A stretch of DNA of 64,000 nucleotides, taken from assembly GCA_949128115.1 (NCBI GenBank), contig OX421967.1, forward strand, positions 58,230,855 through 58,294,854, given 5' to 3'. This DNA comes from Anaspis maculata (lineage: Eukaryota > Arthropoda > Insecta > Coleoptera > Scraptiidae). Under the pieces are notes generated by a model, which was not told the DNA's origin, searched no databases, and saw only the letters and a list, made by a program, of their open reading frames with translations. The position numbers were made by a program, and so were the translations under genes. Positions 10,693-21,829 of the stretch are shown piece after piece (the stretch's first letter is position 1; every line of letters starts with the position of its first letter).

Positions 10693-12237
10693 ATGTGAGT
10701 TCCAAAAGTGCTGTCTCATTCTTTGTTTAAAACCATTTTATCCATTTTATCATGCAGGTTAGATCCACCCGAAACTATTGACAGATATAACTGTTCGCAA
10801 TGTTCGCATCGGACTGCATCCTCTTTCCAATTCGAACACCACATCCAGAGGAACCACAGAAACGTATACGCGGCCGAACTGTTCCACGCCATTGTGGAAC
10901 CGGAGCAGTTCCATTGTATCTGTTGCGGCTACAGATGCAACTATCAGTTCGACTTGTACGAACATTGCAAACAAGCACATAATCCAAGGGCCGAAGCTCA
11001 GGCCGAAGACAACGAAAGTATGTCGTTCCGCAAAGATTTAGCGGGATATTCGTGCGATTGCTGCAAATTTACAGCCGGTTCAGGTTTATGTCTTGCAAAA
11101 CATTACGATTTGTGTGGGAAGACGAAACCATCAGAGGAACCACGGGATTCAGATTCGGCAGAAGATGCCGGAGAAGAGCAGTCACCAGATTTGAATCAGG
11201 CTGATGCGAGAGCATCCGAAAACTTGGAAGCACTGGAATCGGAGGTGTTGAGTCGTACCCTCGGTCGTACCAATTCGGTTAGAAAAAAACATCTGCTGAA
11301 GTGTAATCATTGTTCGTACCGAGCCGAACACAAGTCTGTTTTGAAGAAGCACTTGCTGAAACATGCTAAAGACGAAGAAATTGATTGGATCCAGTGCAGT
11401 CAGTGCGCGCATCGAACTAAATTCAAGTCAAATTTGAAGACGCACATGTTACAACATGCCAAAGACGAAGAAATTGATTGGTTCCAGTGCAATCATTGTT
11501 CGTACCGAGCTAACCGGAAGTCGTCTTTGAAAAAACACGCCATCTTGCAACATGCCAAAAACGAAGAAATTGATTGGTTTCAGTGCAGTCAATGTTCGTA
11601 CCAAGCTAAACAAAAGTCACATTTGAATAGGCATAAGCTACAACATGCAAAAAACGAAGAAATTATTTGGTTCCAGTGCAATCTTTGTTCGTACCGAGCT
11701 AAACAGAAGCATGCTTTAAAATTGCACATGGTGCAACATGCAAAAAACGAAGAAATTGATTGGTTCCAGTGCAATAATTGCTCCTTCCGAAGTAAAGCAA
11801 AATCGAATTTGAAGAAGCACATGCGACGACATGCCAACAAAGAAGAGCTTGATTGGTTCCAGTGCAATCTTTGTACTTACCGATCCACACTTGAGTTACT
11901 TTTGAAGAAGCACATGCTACGACATGCCAAAAACGAAGAAATAATTTGGTTTCAGTGCAAACATTGTTCGTACCGAACCAAATTCAAGTCAAATTTGAAG
12001 ACGCACATGTTGCAACATGCCAGACACGAAGAAATTGATTGGTTTCAATGCAATCGTTGTTCGTACCGAGCTAAACGGAAGTCGTCTTTGCAAAAACACG
12101 ACATTGCAAAACATGCCAGAAACGAGGAAATTTATTGGTTCAAGTGCAGTAATTGTCCGTACCAAGCCAAACAAAAGTCAAATTTGAACAAGCACAATAA
12201 GGTACGACATGCTGACATGCAGGAAACGAAGAAATAA
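10693..12237 (+). CDS. Z2: 13-finger C2H2 protein, subfamily A
   Basis: join(10693..10694, 10758..12237), 493 residues. As in Z1 the ATG is split: exon 1 ends in AT, a 63-bp intron (GTGAGT..ATGCAG) follows, and exon 2 starts with G, giving MLDPPETIDRYNCSQC. Domain order: a three-finger N-terminal module (finger 2 CICC..HCKQAH, finger 3 ending H..C), an acidic spacer, then ten fingers of the form FQCNxCSYRxKxKSxLKxH with HAKNEEIDWFQC linkers instead of TGEKP. An 8-bp tandem duplication (12206-12213/12214-12221) shifts the frame and ends the protein at QETKK. Without it the frame would run through one more finger to a stop at 12320. Probably a nuclear DNA-binding protein. Confidence 0.85.
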
Positions 12238-12320
12238 TTTGGTTCCACTGCAATCATTGTTCGTATCGAACTAAACGCAAGTCGGGTTTGGAGGAGCACA
12301 TGCTTAAGCATTGGATGTAA

Positions 12321-14779
12321 ATCAAATATATTGATTAGAAAAAAAGGGACATTTGAAAAACACGTATCAAAATATGTCTAGATCGAAGATACTGAGTAGT
12401 TTCTGTGCACTTCTCGGTGCAATTATTATGTTGGTATTTCTGTCTTACTGGTGTTGATCCCGAACACCGATCCCGTTGCGCCTATAATAGTATCTAAGTA
12501 TAGATAACCGCCAATACTTGTGAGTAAAACACTTAGGTGTTTGAAAACACCCATGTTAATTTTTCTTATACCTACCTTACCTAATTTGAGAAATTCGAAA
12601 CAATGAATTAATTTCTTGATGATTGTTTCCAGTGCGATCAGTGGATTCCATACTCAGTTTTATGGAATGACGTGAGAATTTCAGGCCGCGATAGGTTAGA
12701 CAGGTAGGTACCTACTTACCTGAGTTTGTGTATACCTATGCACATATCTGCAAGATCATAACTAGAAAACGTATTACCGTCTACTGAGCCGTCTACCCTT
12801 CCAGTCTAGGGCCAGAAGAGCAATTTCTCTCAGCGCAGCTGAGAAAGAACTATGCCGACGCTCAGGGCAAACCTCGGGGCAAACGCTGGTATGGCAAAGA
12901 GCCCTACAAAATGAAAACAGTGTCGTCGTTATTCGCGTCTTCTTCGAGGGCAGCGATGCGGACGGTAGAGGGAGTTAAACAAAACTTCATTCAGGTAGGT
13001 ATATCAGGGTGTATTCAAGCTGCCTATTATACAAGCTAATGCCAGGCCAGCAACCTGGCTACAATAGTGACGGCAGAAGACCCTTAGAAACTACGTAAAT
13101 ACGGAAATGAAATACAAAAGTGTACGTCACCGAGGTTCTTTTCGAGTTATAATCGGCTCCGGTCTGGCTTTTGTGTCCTTCCAGGATCGTAGGCGGCCGG
13201 GTCCCCACTCCTGCCGTAGCGATGCGGCATCCATCAGGTGGCCCAGAATGATGTTACCGACCAGGTCACTTTTATGCCGTTTTGGCGCCACCATTGAAGG
13301 CTTGCGTCGCACCTCGTGCCTCGATGCAGTGCAGTGGACACTGAAATGAAGGAGGAAGTAGGAGGGGGGCCCCCGACCGACGCCGACGTCCCGAAACGAC
13401 ACAAAATACCAGCGGAATGTTAGGCTTCGACAAAATGTGAAGAATAAAGAGAACAATAAATTGACGACGGCGTCAACGACCTCAGATCAGCTGTTCGCCA
13501 TAGGCGTTGATCAATTTCAGTGGCAGGCATTACCACGGTGAAATGCTGGGGGCACAAATATACGAAACATGAGCTGGCCGGAGGCTGAGGGCTGTCCGGC
13601 CAGAATCAAAACTCAACAACGGAGATTTACGATGTTAGCAAAATAATTGAATTACAAAAATGACAAAGAAGGCAAGGCCGACAGCCACACGCCAAACACA
13701 CTTGAACAATGTATGCACTCAGCTTTGGCACGGCGTCTCCGGAGGAAGTGAGAACTCGCTACTGCCGAAGGCCTCGGCGACTGCATCATGACGTCGGGGA
13801 GCATTAATGGTGTCTGTCTGCCGTGCACGGCTGTTGACGCACGGTAGCGCGTTGCACGAGGAGGTCAGTCGAAGCTCAGGCCGGAAACAGACGACGCCCC
13901 AGGGCTGCAGACGGTTTTTGCCCCCCATAAACGGCCTGAAACAACAGACTTTAACCCGACGCTAAAATCCAACGCTAAACGCTCACCTGGAATGCAAGAA
14001 GAGGCGGCCGCGTGAGCCAAATATAGATCGACGTTATCATGTGAAACATTTTTCGGCGACTGTCGCTCCAGTGCTAGATGACAGAGCTACCACTACCATA
14101 ACTCAAAACTCACCGTTCTGCGCACTCCGCACAGGCAGGACCAGAGTGAGCTCGTCCATTTTTGATTTGTCACAAAGTTTTAGCTCATAATGGACGTCAT
14201 GGTCATTTCTAAAGAATACGGCTGCGGCAACAGTTCAACACATTTTTTATAACATTTTATGTGAAACTTTGAAACAAAATTTTTTTCATAGTGCACCTAT
14301 AAAGTTCCTTATCAACATTTCAAACATTTTACCGCAACATGTTTTGGAACAATAGGAGAACATTTTCGGAATGATGTAATTGATGTATCGATAATGAATC
14401 GGTACAAATTTCAAATAATGAGGCGGTAAATATTGAGGAATTGTATTGAAATGTGGGTAGGTATGTTCTGATACATAAGGATGGGGACAGTATCATAAAA
14501 TGTTTCAGAGTATGTTGCCGAGTAAAATGGAAGTAACGAAATTGAGGAATGTTCCGAAACATTGTCGTAAATGTATTTCAATCATTGGATTCCCTCATTC
14601 GAATCGGAATAGTTTTTGAAATGTTTCCTTCCGTCCGAAAATGCTACTTGAGGTTTCTTTCGAGGTTTCTTTCAACATAAATGGAACTGACTTTCTACCT
14701 GTCGTTATCTACCTATTTTGGGCAATGATTCATAAAAAGAAGCATATTCAAAAGATCTACCTATCATATCTAGTAGGTA
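12321..14779. other. Intergenic region between Z2 and MITE B
   Basis: The part at 12830-13990 is distinctly GC-richer than its surroundings (for example GGCGGCCGGGTCCCC around 13192) and contains only short uninterpretable frames. It could be an old retroelement or a regulatory region. The rest is AT-rich and unremarkable. Confidence 0.3.
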
Positions 14780-16195
14780 GGGGAAGAATGCTTTTGTCGG
14801 ACCGATGATGGCCCTCTGCCGATGATGGCCCCCTGCCTGTATTTTTGAAAAACGCGCGCTTTTCGTCTTACTCACCCCCTAGGCTTGTGCATCAAGTCAT
14901 TTCACCTGGCACCACCAACTGTGATAAGTATTTGAACGATTGGATGTGAACAAAGAATTAAAATCAAAATCGACAAGTTTTGATTTAATATAACGGCTTG
15001 GATATGTGATACCTCATGTCTGTCAGAAGCTCAGCTAACGACTGCCCCTAATTTGTGAAATGGAATCACTTATTGCGCGTCAACTCCTGCAATCATTTTC
15101 AGGTTAAAATGAACAACAACAACAAAAGTTCCGAATTTTTGGGCTCAACTATGCGTGGGTGCCTATGATGGACCCACTAGTGGCGTCCTATGATGGACCG
15201 TGGGCCATCAAAGATGTATGCTTTGTAGGTAAATGACCTCCTCATTACATGAGATAGGTACCTAGTTTGGTATAACTCATCGATACCCAACTCATCGACA
15301 GGATAACTTTCCAACATCCAACTCATCTACAAGATAACTCACCGACAGGACAACTCGCCGACAGGACAACTCGCCGACAGGACAACTCGCCGACAAGACA
15401 ACTCGCCGACAAGACAACTCGCCAATAGGACAATTCATCGACAAGAAAGCTCCCACAATAACCCCAAACAACTAACGATAATACTGAAAAAAAATAACAA
15501 AAAAATACTGGGGCCTGACGAGGTCCATATACACGGCTTAGACGTGTCTAAGCTGTTTTCGAATCAAAGAACTTAATTGACCGACTTGATCTGACCGGGT
15601 CTTCAAAAAAATACTGGGACCTGACAAGGTCCATGAATACAATTTTACATTGTCCAAGTTTTTTTTTAATCAAAGAACTTAATTGCCTGACTTGATCTGA
15701 CCGGGCCTTAAGAAAAAAACTGGGACTTTGAAGTTCTTGGAGTTCTGTTATCGATGAGAGAATCGAATATCCTGTGGATGAGTTCGCCTTGTCGACGAGT
15801 TGTCCTGTTGTCTATTGTCTTGTCGGTGTCGGTTTTAGTTAGTGTTCTTGTCGGTGAGTTGTCTTGTCGATGAGTTGGGTGTCGGCAAGTTATCCAGTCG
15901 ATGAGTTTGGTGTCGATGAGTAGGTAATACCAAACCCATTCTTCAAAAATAAGAGAGAGTCCACCATTGGCGCATGGAGGGTGCCATCATGGGCGCATAT
16001 AGGCCTATGATGGCCCTCTTTCCAGTTTGAAGAAAAAACTGCATAGTTTCAGAATATCTGTTTTTTGAAACAATCATTAGTTGAAAACTACAACTAATAA
16101 GGAACATACACATACCAAGCAGGGTTCAAAAAGTGATCAATTGAAAAAGCTATGGAACAACTCCCTTAGGGGGTCCAACATAGGCACACTTCCCC
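14780..16195. mobile_element. MITE B, GGGGAAG inverted ends, TA target duplication, with nested repeat
   Basis: The left end GGGGAAGAATGCTTTTGTCG and the right end, reverse-complemented, GGGGAAGTGTGCCTATGTTG both continue into GACC. TA flanks each side (14778-14779, 16196-16197). The subterminal motif ATGATGGNCC is repeated many times near both ends (14805-14835, 15170-15210, 15960-16020). The central ~670 bp is a separate inverted-repeat block (15270-15935). No transposase is encoded. Confidence 0.75.
15270..15935. repeat. Nested inverted-repeat block with 16-bp minisatellite
   Basis: GGTATAACTCATCGATACCC at the left matches the inverse of the right end (..GATGAGTTTGGTGTCGATGAG). A 16-bp unit GACAGGACAACTCGCC is tandemly repeated about six times at 15345-15440, and reverse-complement units (GAGTTGTCCTGT) occur at 15795-15930. 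Inside, a unit of about 107 bp (CTGACRAGGTCCAT..CTTGATCTGACCGGG) occurs twice in tandem at 15510-15710. The block appears inserted into or carried by MITE B. Confidence 0.7.
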
Positions 16196-16218
16196 TACAT
16201 TTATAGATTTATATTCGC

Positions 16219-17808
16219 TTAGTTTGGATGAACATTCCTCATATGCGCCTTCAGATCCGACTTTCGTTTGCATTTACACGAACACTTCGCACAGTTGAAC
16301 CAAACGATGTCTTCAGGTGCAGCATGTTTCAACATGTGCTTTGTCAAATCGTTCTTGTGTTTGGCTTTGAATGAACACTCCGCACAGTTGAGCCAAACGA
16401 TGTCTTCAGGGGCAACATGTTTGAGCATGTGTTTTGTGATATCGCTCTTGTGTTTAGCTTTGAATGAACACTTTGCACAGTTGAACCAAACGATGTCTTC
16501 AGCGGCAACATGTTTTATCATGTGCCTTTTCAAGCTTCCATGAAATTTGGCTTTGAACGAACACTCGGCACATTGCAACCAAACGATGGCTTCAGGGGCG
16601 GCATGTTTCAACATGTGTTTTTTCAAATCGCTCTTGTGTTTGGCTTTGAATGAGCAGTTCGCACAGTTGAACCAAACGATGTCTTCAGGGGCAACATGTT
16701 TCGTCAAGTGCCTTTTGAAGCTTCCATGATGTTTGGCTTTGTACGAACACATCGCACATTGATGCCAAACGATATCTTCGGCGGCAACGTGTTTCACCAT
16801 GTGCTTTTTCAAATAATCTTTATGATTTGATTTAAACGGACATTTTGTACATCGAAACCAAGCGTCATCGTCAGCGGCAGCATGTATCAACATGTGCGTG
16901 TCCAAGCAGTTTTCCCGTTGGGTTTTATATGAACACTTCGAACATTTAAACCAAACAATGTCTTCAGGAGCAACGTGTTTGAACATGTGCTTTTTCAAAT
17001 TGCCCTTTTGTTTGGTTTTGAATGAGCACTGCGCACAGTTGAACCAAACGATGTCTTCAGCGGCAACGTGTTGAAACATGTGCGTTTTCAAGCTGTCCTT
17101 TCGGGTAGTTTTATGTGAACACTTCGTACATTGAAACCAAACGATGTCTTTAGCGGCAACATGTTTCGCCGTGTGCTTTTCCAAATCGCTCTTTTGTTTG
17201 AACTTGAACGAACAGTGCGCACAATAAAACCAAGCGATGTCTTCAGCGGCAGCATGTCTTAACATATGCCTTTTCAAGTTCTCTTTCCGGTTGGTTGTAT
17301 ATGAACACTTTGAACACTGGAACCATTCAATCTTTTTATGGTCAGCATATGTTAGCATGCGCTTTTTTGGAACTTTCTCTTGTTTGGGTGCGCTCAAATA
17401 TCCAGTGTGCGGGAAGTATCCACCAGGGACAACTGAATCGCAGTTTGTTAGGTTTACAAGAGCTGCCAATCGATGTGAATCCGTGTGCTTTACCTGAAGC
17501 AATGCGGAATTGGAGATGAATCGACAAGGCTCGCAAAAAAATGTATGAAGTTCTCCATCACAGAATGAGCTTTGCTCAATATCGTCGTCGATCCTGCAGT
17601 GATGTTGATGTCTGCAGTGTTCGTACAAGTCACAATAATTGTAATAGCCATTGAATTTGCAGCAAATACACGACAACTGCTCGGGTTCCAGGATGGCATG
17701 GAATAAATCAGTCGCGTGAACATTTTGATGTGTCTTCTGAACGTGGTGTTCTAGCTGAAACTTCAGTTCAAACTCGTATGAACATTGTTGACACCGATAC
17801 ATCTCCAT
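16219..17808 (-). CDS. Z3: 15-finger C2H2 protein, subfamily B
   Basis: 529 residues. I place the start at the ATG at 17808 (MEMYRCQQCSYEF), 10 nt inside exon 2. The more upstream in-frame ATG at 17838 lies in the intron 17819-17897. The first exon is non-coding and ends TTTTATAC|GTATGT. Domain order: N-terminal finger 1, a LFHAILEPEQLSCICC segment with finger 2, finger 3 (FFCEPCRF..VKHTDSH), a 50-residue spacer, then 12 fingers joined by HVAAEDIVWFxC linkers. The last finger ends in the family signature RKSDLKAHMRNVHPN. No known effector domain is visible. A DNA-binding nuclear protein is expected. Confidence 0.88.
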   Translation of the reverse strand: MEMYRCQQCSYEFELKFQLEHHVQKTHQNVHATDLFHAILEPEQLSCICCKFNGYYNYCDLYEHCRHQHHCRIDDDIEQSSFCDGELHTFFCEPCRFISNSALLQVKHTDSHRLAALVNLTNCDSVVPGGYFPHTGYLSAPKQEKVPKKRMLTYADHKKIEWFQCSKCSYTTNRKENLKRHMLRHAAAEDIAWFYCAHCSFKFKQKSDLEKHTAKHVAAKDIVWFQCTKCSHKTTRKDSLKTHMFQHVAAEDIVWFNCAQCSFKTKQKGNLKKHMFKHVAPEDIVWFKCSKCSYKTQRENCLDTHMLIHAAADDDAWFRCTKCPFKSNHKDYLKKHMVKHVAAEDIVWHQCAMCSYKAKHHGSFKRHLTKHVAPEDIVWFNCANCSFKAKHKSDLKKHMLKHAAPEAIVWLQCAECSFKAKFHGSLKRHMIKHVAAEDIVWFNCAKCSFKAKHKSDITKHMLKHVAPEDIVWLNCAECSFKAKHKNDLTKHMLKHAAPEDIVWFNCAKCSCKCKRKSDLKAHMRNVHPN

Positions 17809-18006
17809 GACTGACAATCTAGAATATATAGGCATCAATTAGGCATTAAAAAATTTCATCACATTCTTATCAAGTGAGTACCTCGGTGGGTACATACGTA
17901 TAAAATCTCTTTCTGACTGGTAGCAGCCTTATAAAGTGTGAATTTTGAGTTAATACTTACTTGAACGTAACCACACCGTGTACCACATAAACGATAAAGG
18001 GGTAAA

Positions 18007-18051
18007 ATGACACTATTTCACGACAACGACTGCGCTCAACTGTGCGCACGA
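18007..18051 (-). promoter_or_regulatory. Conserved TGCGC/TGTGCGCACG promoter motif of Z3
   Basis: TGACACTATTT, a short spacer, then TGCGCTcaacTGTGCGCACG lies about 200 bp upstream of the Z3 ATG. The same block occurs upstream of Z6, Z7, Z8 and Z9 at similar distance. This copy has one mismatched half-site. Confidence 0.55.
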
Positions 18052-18884
18052 CATACTAGAGCATGTTAATGAAGAGGGCGCCTTGGTGGCGTTGATGGAA
18101 TAATGTCAAAAGTGACGTTGTCACCTCGGTTGTCACTGTTGACAGTTTGATCATTTTCATTCAACATTATTGACACATAACCCCACAAAGTCAAATGAAA
18201 TAAAGAAAACTGACCGATGTAAAAGAACAAAGGTCGTAAAAGCGCCAAACAGGTGTTGTTTGTTTGTGCTGGGGTGTTCGAATAGGTACGAATGATACGC
18301 TGTTCGTATACGAACACTCGAAACAAACACACTGCATTGATTCCATTCAGAACACGAACACTTGTAACGATAGGTATCTACGAGTTATACGCCAAAACGT
18401 GTCCAAATTCGCGAGTCGTCACCAGTTCGTGGTGACAGCATAAGAGCGTTACCCTTAGTTGTAGGTGAGCATCCCCCGTTCATCGCAGAGGGCACCCCTT
18501 CCGTCATAAAGTGATACCTAACCTTGAGAAACCGTCAAAGTATACGCACCGACTAGATCAAGCTGAATACTCCATAATTCTGCTGCTTCTTTAATTCTGT
18601 AAAAAAATCGTTGCACGAAGGGAAAAAGGAAATTCAAATTGAGCTTAGTACCTAAAGCAGTTTTCGTGTTTTCGTGACATCAAAAATCTTCAAACCGAGC
18701 TTCAACCTGCCAAATTGAGAGGTGTTCATTCTGATGTATGATTTTCTGTATCAGGACCAACTAAGAACATGAAAAATTCAAATAAACGACAATTCTTCAC
18801 CTCAATTTAATTCAAAGTACAATGTCCGCTTTTGATTAAGCCAAAAAAAAAAATTAAATTCACCGACGACGGTTGCTCACTTGA

Positions 18885-20312
18885 TCATACACCCACCGTT
18901 AAGTTCGGATGAACACGTTTCACGTGCGCGATCATATCACACTTTCGTTTGTATTTACAAGAACACGTCGCACAGTTGAACCAAACAATGTCTTCAGGGG
19001 CAGCATGCCTCAACATGTGCTTATCCAGACCGCCCTTGAGTTTGGTTTTGAACGGACAATTCGCACATTGGAACCAAACGATGTCTTCTGCGGCGGCATG
19101 CTTCAACATGTGCGTTTTCAAGTGATAGTTCCGGGTGGTTTTATACAAACATTTTTCACACTGCAACCAAGCAATGCCTTCAGCGGCAGCGACGGCAGCA
19201 TGCAGTTGCAACATGTGCGATTTCAAGTTGTCTTTCCGGGTGGTTTTATGCGAACACTCCGTACAATGGAACCAAACGATGTCTTTGGCGGCAACGTGTT
19301 TCAACATGTGCTGTTTCAAATTGTTCTTGTGTTTGGTTTTGAATGAACAGTCCACACATTGAAACCAAGTGATGTCTTCAGCGGCAGCATGTTGTTTCGA
19401 CACGTGCTGTTTCAAGGCGCTCTTGTGTTTGAATTTAAATGAACATTTTGCACATTGAAACCAAGCGATGTCTTCAGCGGCAGCATGTTTCAACAACATG
19501 TGCTTCCTCAAGTAGCCCTTGTGTTTCGTTTGAAATGAACATTTCCCACATTGCAACCAATCGATTTCTTCAGCGGTGGCATGTTTCAGCATGTGCAATT
19601 TCAAGGTGTATTTTTGGGTAGTTTTATATGAACACGTTGTACAATGTAACAAAACGATGTCCGCAGCGGCGGCATGTTTCAACATGTGCCTTTTCAAAGT
19701 CCCATTACGTTTAGCTTTGAATGAACACTTGGCACATTGAAACCAAACGATGTCTTCAGCGGCAGCGTGTTTCAGCATGTGCGATTTCAAGTTCCCTTTC
19801 CGGATGGTTTCATACGAACACTTTGGACAATGAAACCATTCAATCTCTTTGTGAAAAGCATGAGTCATCATGTGTTCTTCCAGATCCATCTCTCGCTTGG
19901 GTTTGTTTAGGCATGCAGTGTGCGAAAAGTTTTCACCGAAGTCAAATGCATTGCCGCATGCAAGAGCTGCCGAACTATGGGAATCTGTATGTTTCACCAA
20001 GAGCAAAGCGGAACTGGACCTGTATCGGCCACATTGGCAAAGCAATTGATGAAATTCTTCATTAGAAAATAAACTGTGTTCAGCGCGGTCGTCGATCCCA
20101 CCGCGATGTTTGTGTTTGTAATGTTCGTACAAGTCTCGTTTGTAATAACCCTTGAATTTGCAGCAAACGCACGGAAACTGCTCGGGTTCCATGATGGGAT
20201 GAAAGTGTTCTGTCAGGTGAACATTTTTGTGTGCCCTTTGAACGTGGTGTTCTATTTGAAACTCCAGTTCAAACTCATACGAACACTGTTGACACCGATA
20301 CGTTTCCTCCAT
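18885..20312 (-). CDS. Z4: 13-finger C2H2 protein, subfamily B
   Basis: 475 residues from the ATG at 20312 (MEETYRCQQCSYEF), 10 nt after an acceptor (TTTCCAG). The 59-bp intron is 20323-20381 and exon 1 is non-coding, so the in-frame ATG at 20348 is intronic. Finger 3 of the N-terminal module has only C-X1-C (LLCQCGRYRSS) where relatives have C-X2-C, so it probably does not bind zinc normally. Ten array fingers follow with HAAAEDIVWFQC linkers, and some linkers are longer (HAAVAAAEGIAWLQC). The last finger ends KCDMIAHVKRVHPN, followed by a short LTVGV tail. It is the intact paralogue of Z5. Confidence 0.88.
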   Translation of the reverse strand: MEETYRCQQCSYEFELEFQIEHHVQRAHKNVHLTEHFHPIMEPEQFPCVCCKFKGYYKRDLYEHYKHKHRGGIDDRAEHSLFSNEEFHQLLCQCGRYRSSSALLLVKHTDSHSSAALACGNAFDFGENFSHTACLNKPKREMDLEEHMMTHAFHKEIEWFHCPKCSYETIRKGNLKSHMLKHAAAEDIVWFQCAKCSFKAKRNGTLKRHMLKHAAAADIVLLHCTTCSYKTTQKYTLKLHMLKHATAEEIDWLQCGKCSFQTKHKGYLRKHMLLKHAAAEDIAWFQCAKCSFKFKHKSALKQHVSKQHAAAEDITWFQCVDCSFKTKHKNNLKQHMLKHVAAKDIVWFHCTECSHKTTRKDNLKSHMLQLHAAVAAAEGIAWLQCEKCLYKTTRNYHLKTHMLKHAAAEDIVWFQCANCPFKTKLKGGLDKHMLRHAAPEDIVWFNCATCSCKYKRKCDMIAHVKRVHPNLTVGV

Positions 20313-20534
20313 GACGGACGGTCTGGAAAGCCTTTTCATAGACATCATTATTCGATTTCAATTAGGATCTTGGGTACATACGTGTGGAAGATGATTAGAA
20401 GAGCCCAGATTATAACAATTAGTACGAATTTTGATGAATAAATGTAAGAACACTGTAGGTACCTAGATACGACATGCACGATGGAAATGACACCAACTCA
20501 CCAAGGACGAACAACCTACGTGATAACTAGTAAC

Positions 20535-20610
20535 CACCACGCATGTCTTTGCGCACGTCATTATTTCCACGCATAGCCAAGAACAGGCTATAGCGGGTGA
20601 TCGAAAGAAA
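20535..20610 (-). promoter_or_regulatory. Z4 upstream motif block
   Basis: A half-site TTTGCGCACGTCAT and the block CAGGCTATAGCGGGTGATCG lie upstream of Z4. The same order appears before Z5 (30420-30480). The block resembles CAGCTATAGCGAGCGATCGA before Z6 and Z7. Confidence 0.45.
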
Positions 20611-20760
20611 AAGTTGTTCTCGAAATAGGCACGGTCAAACGCACGGAATAGGCGTAAATTGTCATTTCTGTCATTCAATTAATCTGAAAAAATTTCAACT
20701 TGAAGCTTATCTCTAAATTTTTGAAAGCCGATTCATAAATGACGTGTTGTAGGTACAGGG

Positions 20761-21315
20761 TGTTCTCAGTATCGCATTCTGACAGCATCGACGCGACGAT
20801 GAATCAACTCACAAGAATTAATCAAACTATCACCTAGGTACCTACAACTAGTGTAAATAATAAAAATATTCTAGGAGTTCTGAAATCAAGGGTTTATGCA
20901 ATTACCACTTTGTTGCCTCACACTACCAAAAAAAATTTCAAGGCAGTCTTATTTAACCGCTTGGTCAAATAAATTTCACTTGATATTTTTCTTTCAGGTA
21001 GTCGTACCTACAGTTGCAGTAATGAACTGATGCTTATTTGCCAACCTGTTAGACATTTGATGTAATTGGCGAGGTAATTAGTCATCTCTTTGCCACTTTT
21101 ATTGACGACTGTTTGTTTTTTCAGAAAAGCCAGCGTTTCTTGTAAAAAGGAGACATAATTTTCCTGTAATTGACTAATTGGATAATTGGAATGGCTTAAT
21201 TATGATTTTAAACTTTTCAAGTTGGACGAATTGAAAATGTCAAATAATTTGTTAAAGTGCGAAATAATTTCCACTGTTATAGGAGTGGCACTTTCTAGGA
21301 GAGATTTGAAGTGTA
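20761..21315. other. Spacer between the Z4 unit and an LTR
   Basis: AT-rich sequence with no open frame or clear repeat that I can support. Confidence 0.3.
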
Positions 21316-21820
21316 TGTTACGAGCAGCGGTAAACAGTTAAACACGCGATCTTTCTGGACTCTTCCACAGCCGCAGTGTACAAATGCGCGGAGCTCTGGA
21401 GATTTCTAGGGTAAACTCGATGGCGTTAAAATACATGGAGCCTGCAATGATCAATCGAGACACATCTGTCCATTTTGGCAAAGGCGCCGTTCCAAAGCCC
21501 GGCAGAATTATACGGGTAACGTGTGTGATTATTCAGGAATGGTCTAGAAACCGCATATGCCGGGCCACTATGGAATTTGCTGGAAGTAGACAGAAAGTTC
21601 GGGAACACTATTTGGAGGCCTTATATAAGGCATCAGCCGGCAGCTCAGGGCAGTATTGAATTGGAAGACACAGCGAGCGGATGAGCGAGCGATAATCACA
21701 GCGATAATTCAAGTGAATAATTGTTGGCGTGTATTGATTGTAGTACGCAGAAATAAACAGTGTGTGTTTTAAATCGATCGTCTCAATTATATTCGAACCC
21801 GTACGCGAAATAACGTGGCA
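21316..21820 (+). mobile_element. Probable solo LTR of an LTR retrotransposon
   Basis: It begins TGTTACGAGC and has a TATA element (TTATATAAGG, 21621-21630) followed by an AATAAA signal at about 21752, the order expected for U3-R-U5. Diverged matching pieces occur at 31373-31500 (5' part), 33530-33690 (middle) and 34863-34915 (GTATTTATTGTAGTACGCAG..AATAAACA). The 3' limit is uncertain. No internal region adjoins it. Confidence 0.5.
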
Positions 21821-21829
21821 TGTATATAG

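Larger units (their letters stand above)
18172..20760. repeat. Segmental duplication unit 1 (contains Z4)
   Basis: This stretch is closely repeated at 24300-24514 plus 27805-30660 in the same orientation. It includes the 3' flank, Z4 and the promoter region. The second copy is interrupted by a 3.3-kb insertion after GGTAGGTAC (24508) and carries a frameshifted Z5. The region 18332-18884 downstream of Z4 contains no recognisable gene. Confidence 0.85.

Noticed and set aside
17809..17838. Upstream in-frame ATG of Z3 (and the same for Z4 at 20348, Z5 at 30111, Z9 at 62632)
   Set aside because: These ATGs lie in the short intron just before a conserved acceptor (CTAG or CCAG); paralogues conserve only the ATG 10 nt into exon 2.
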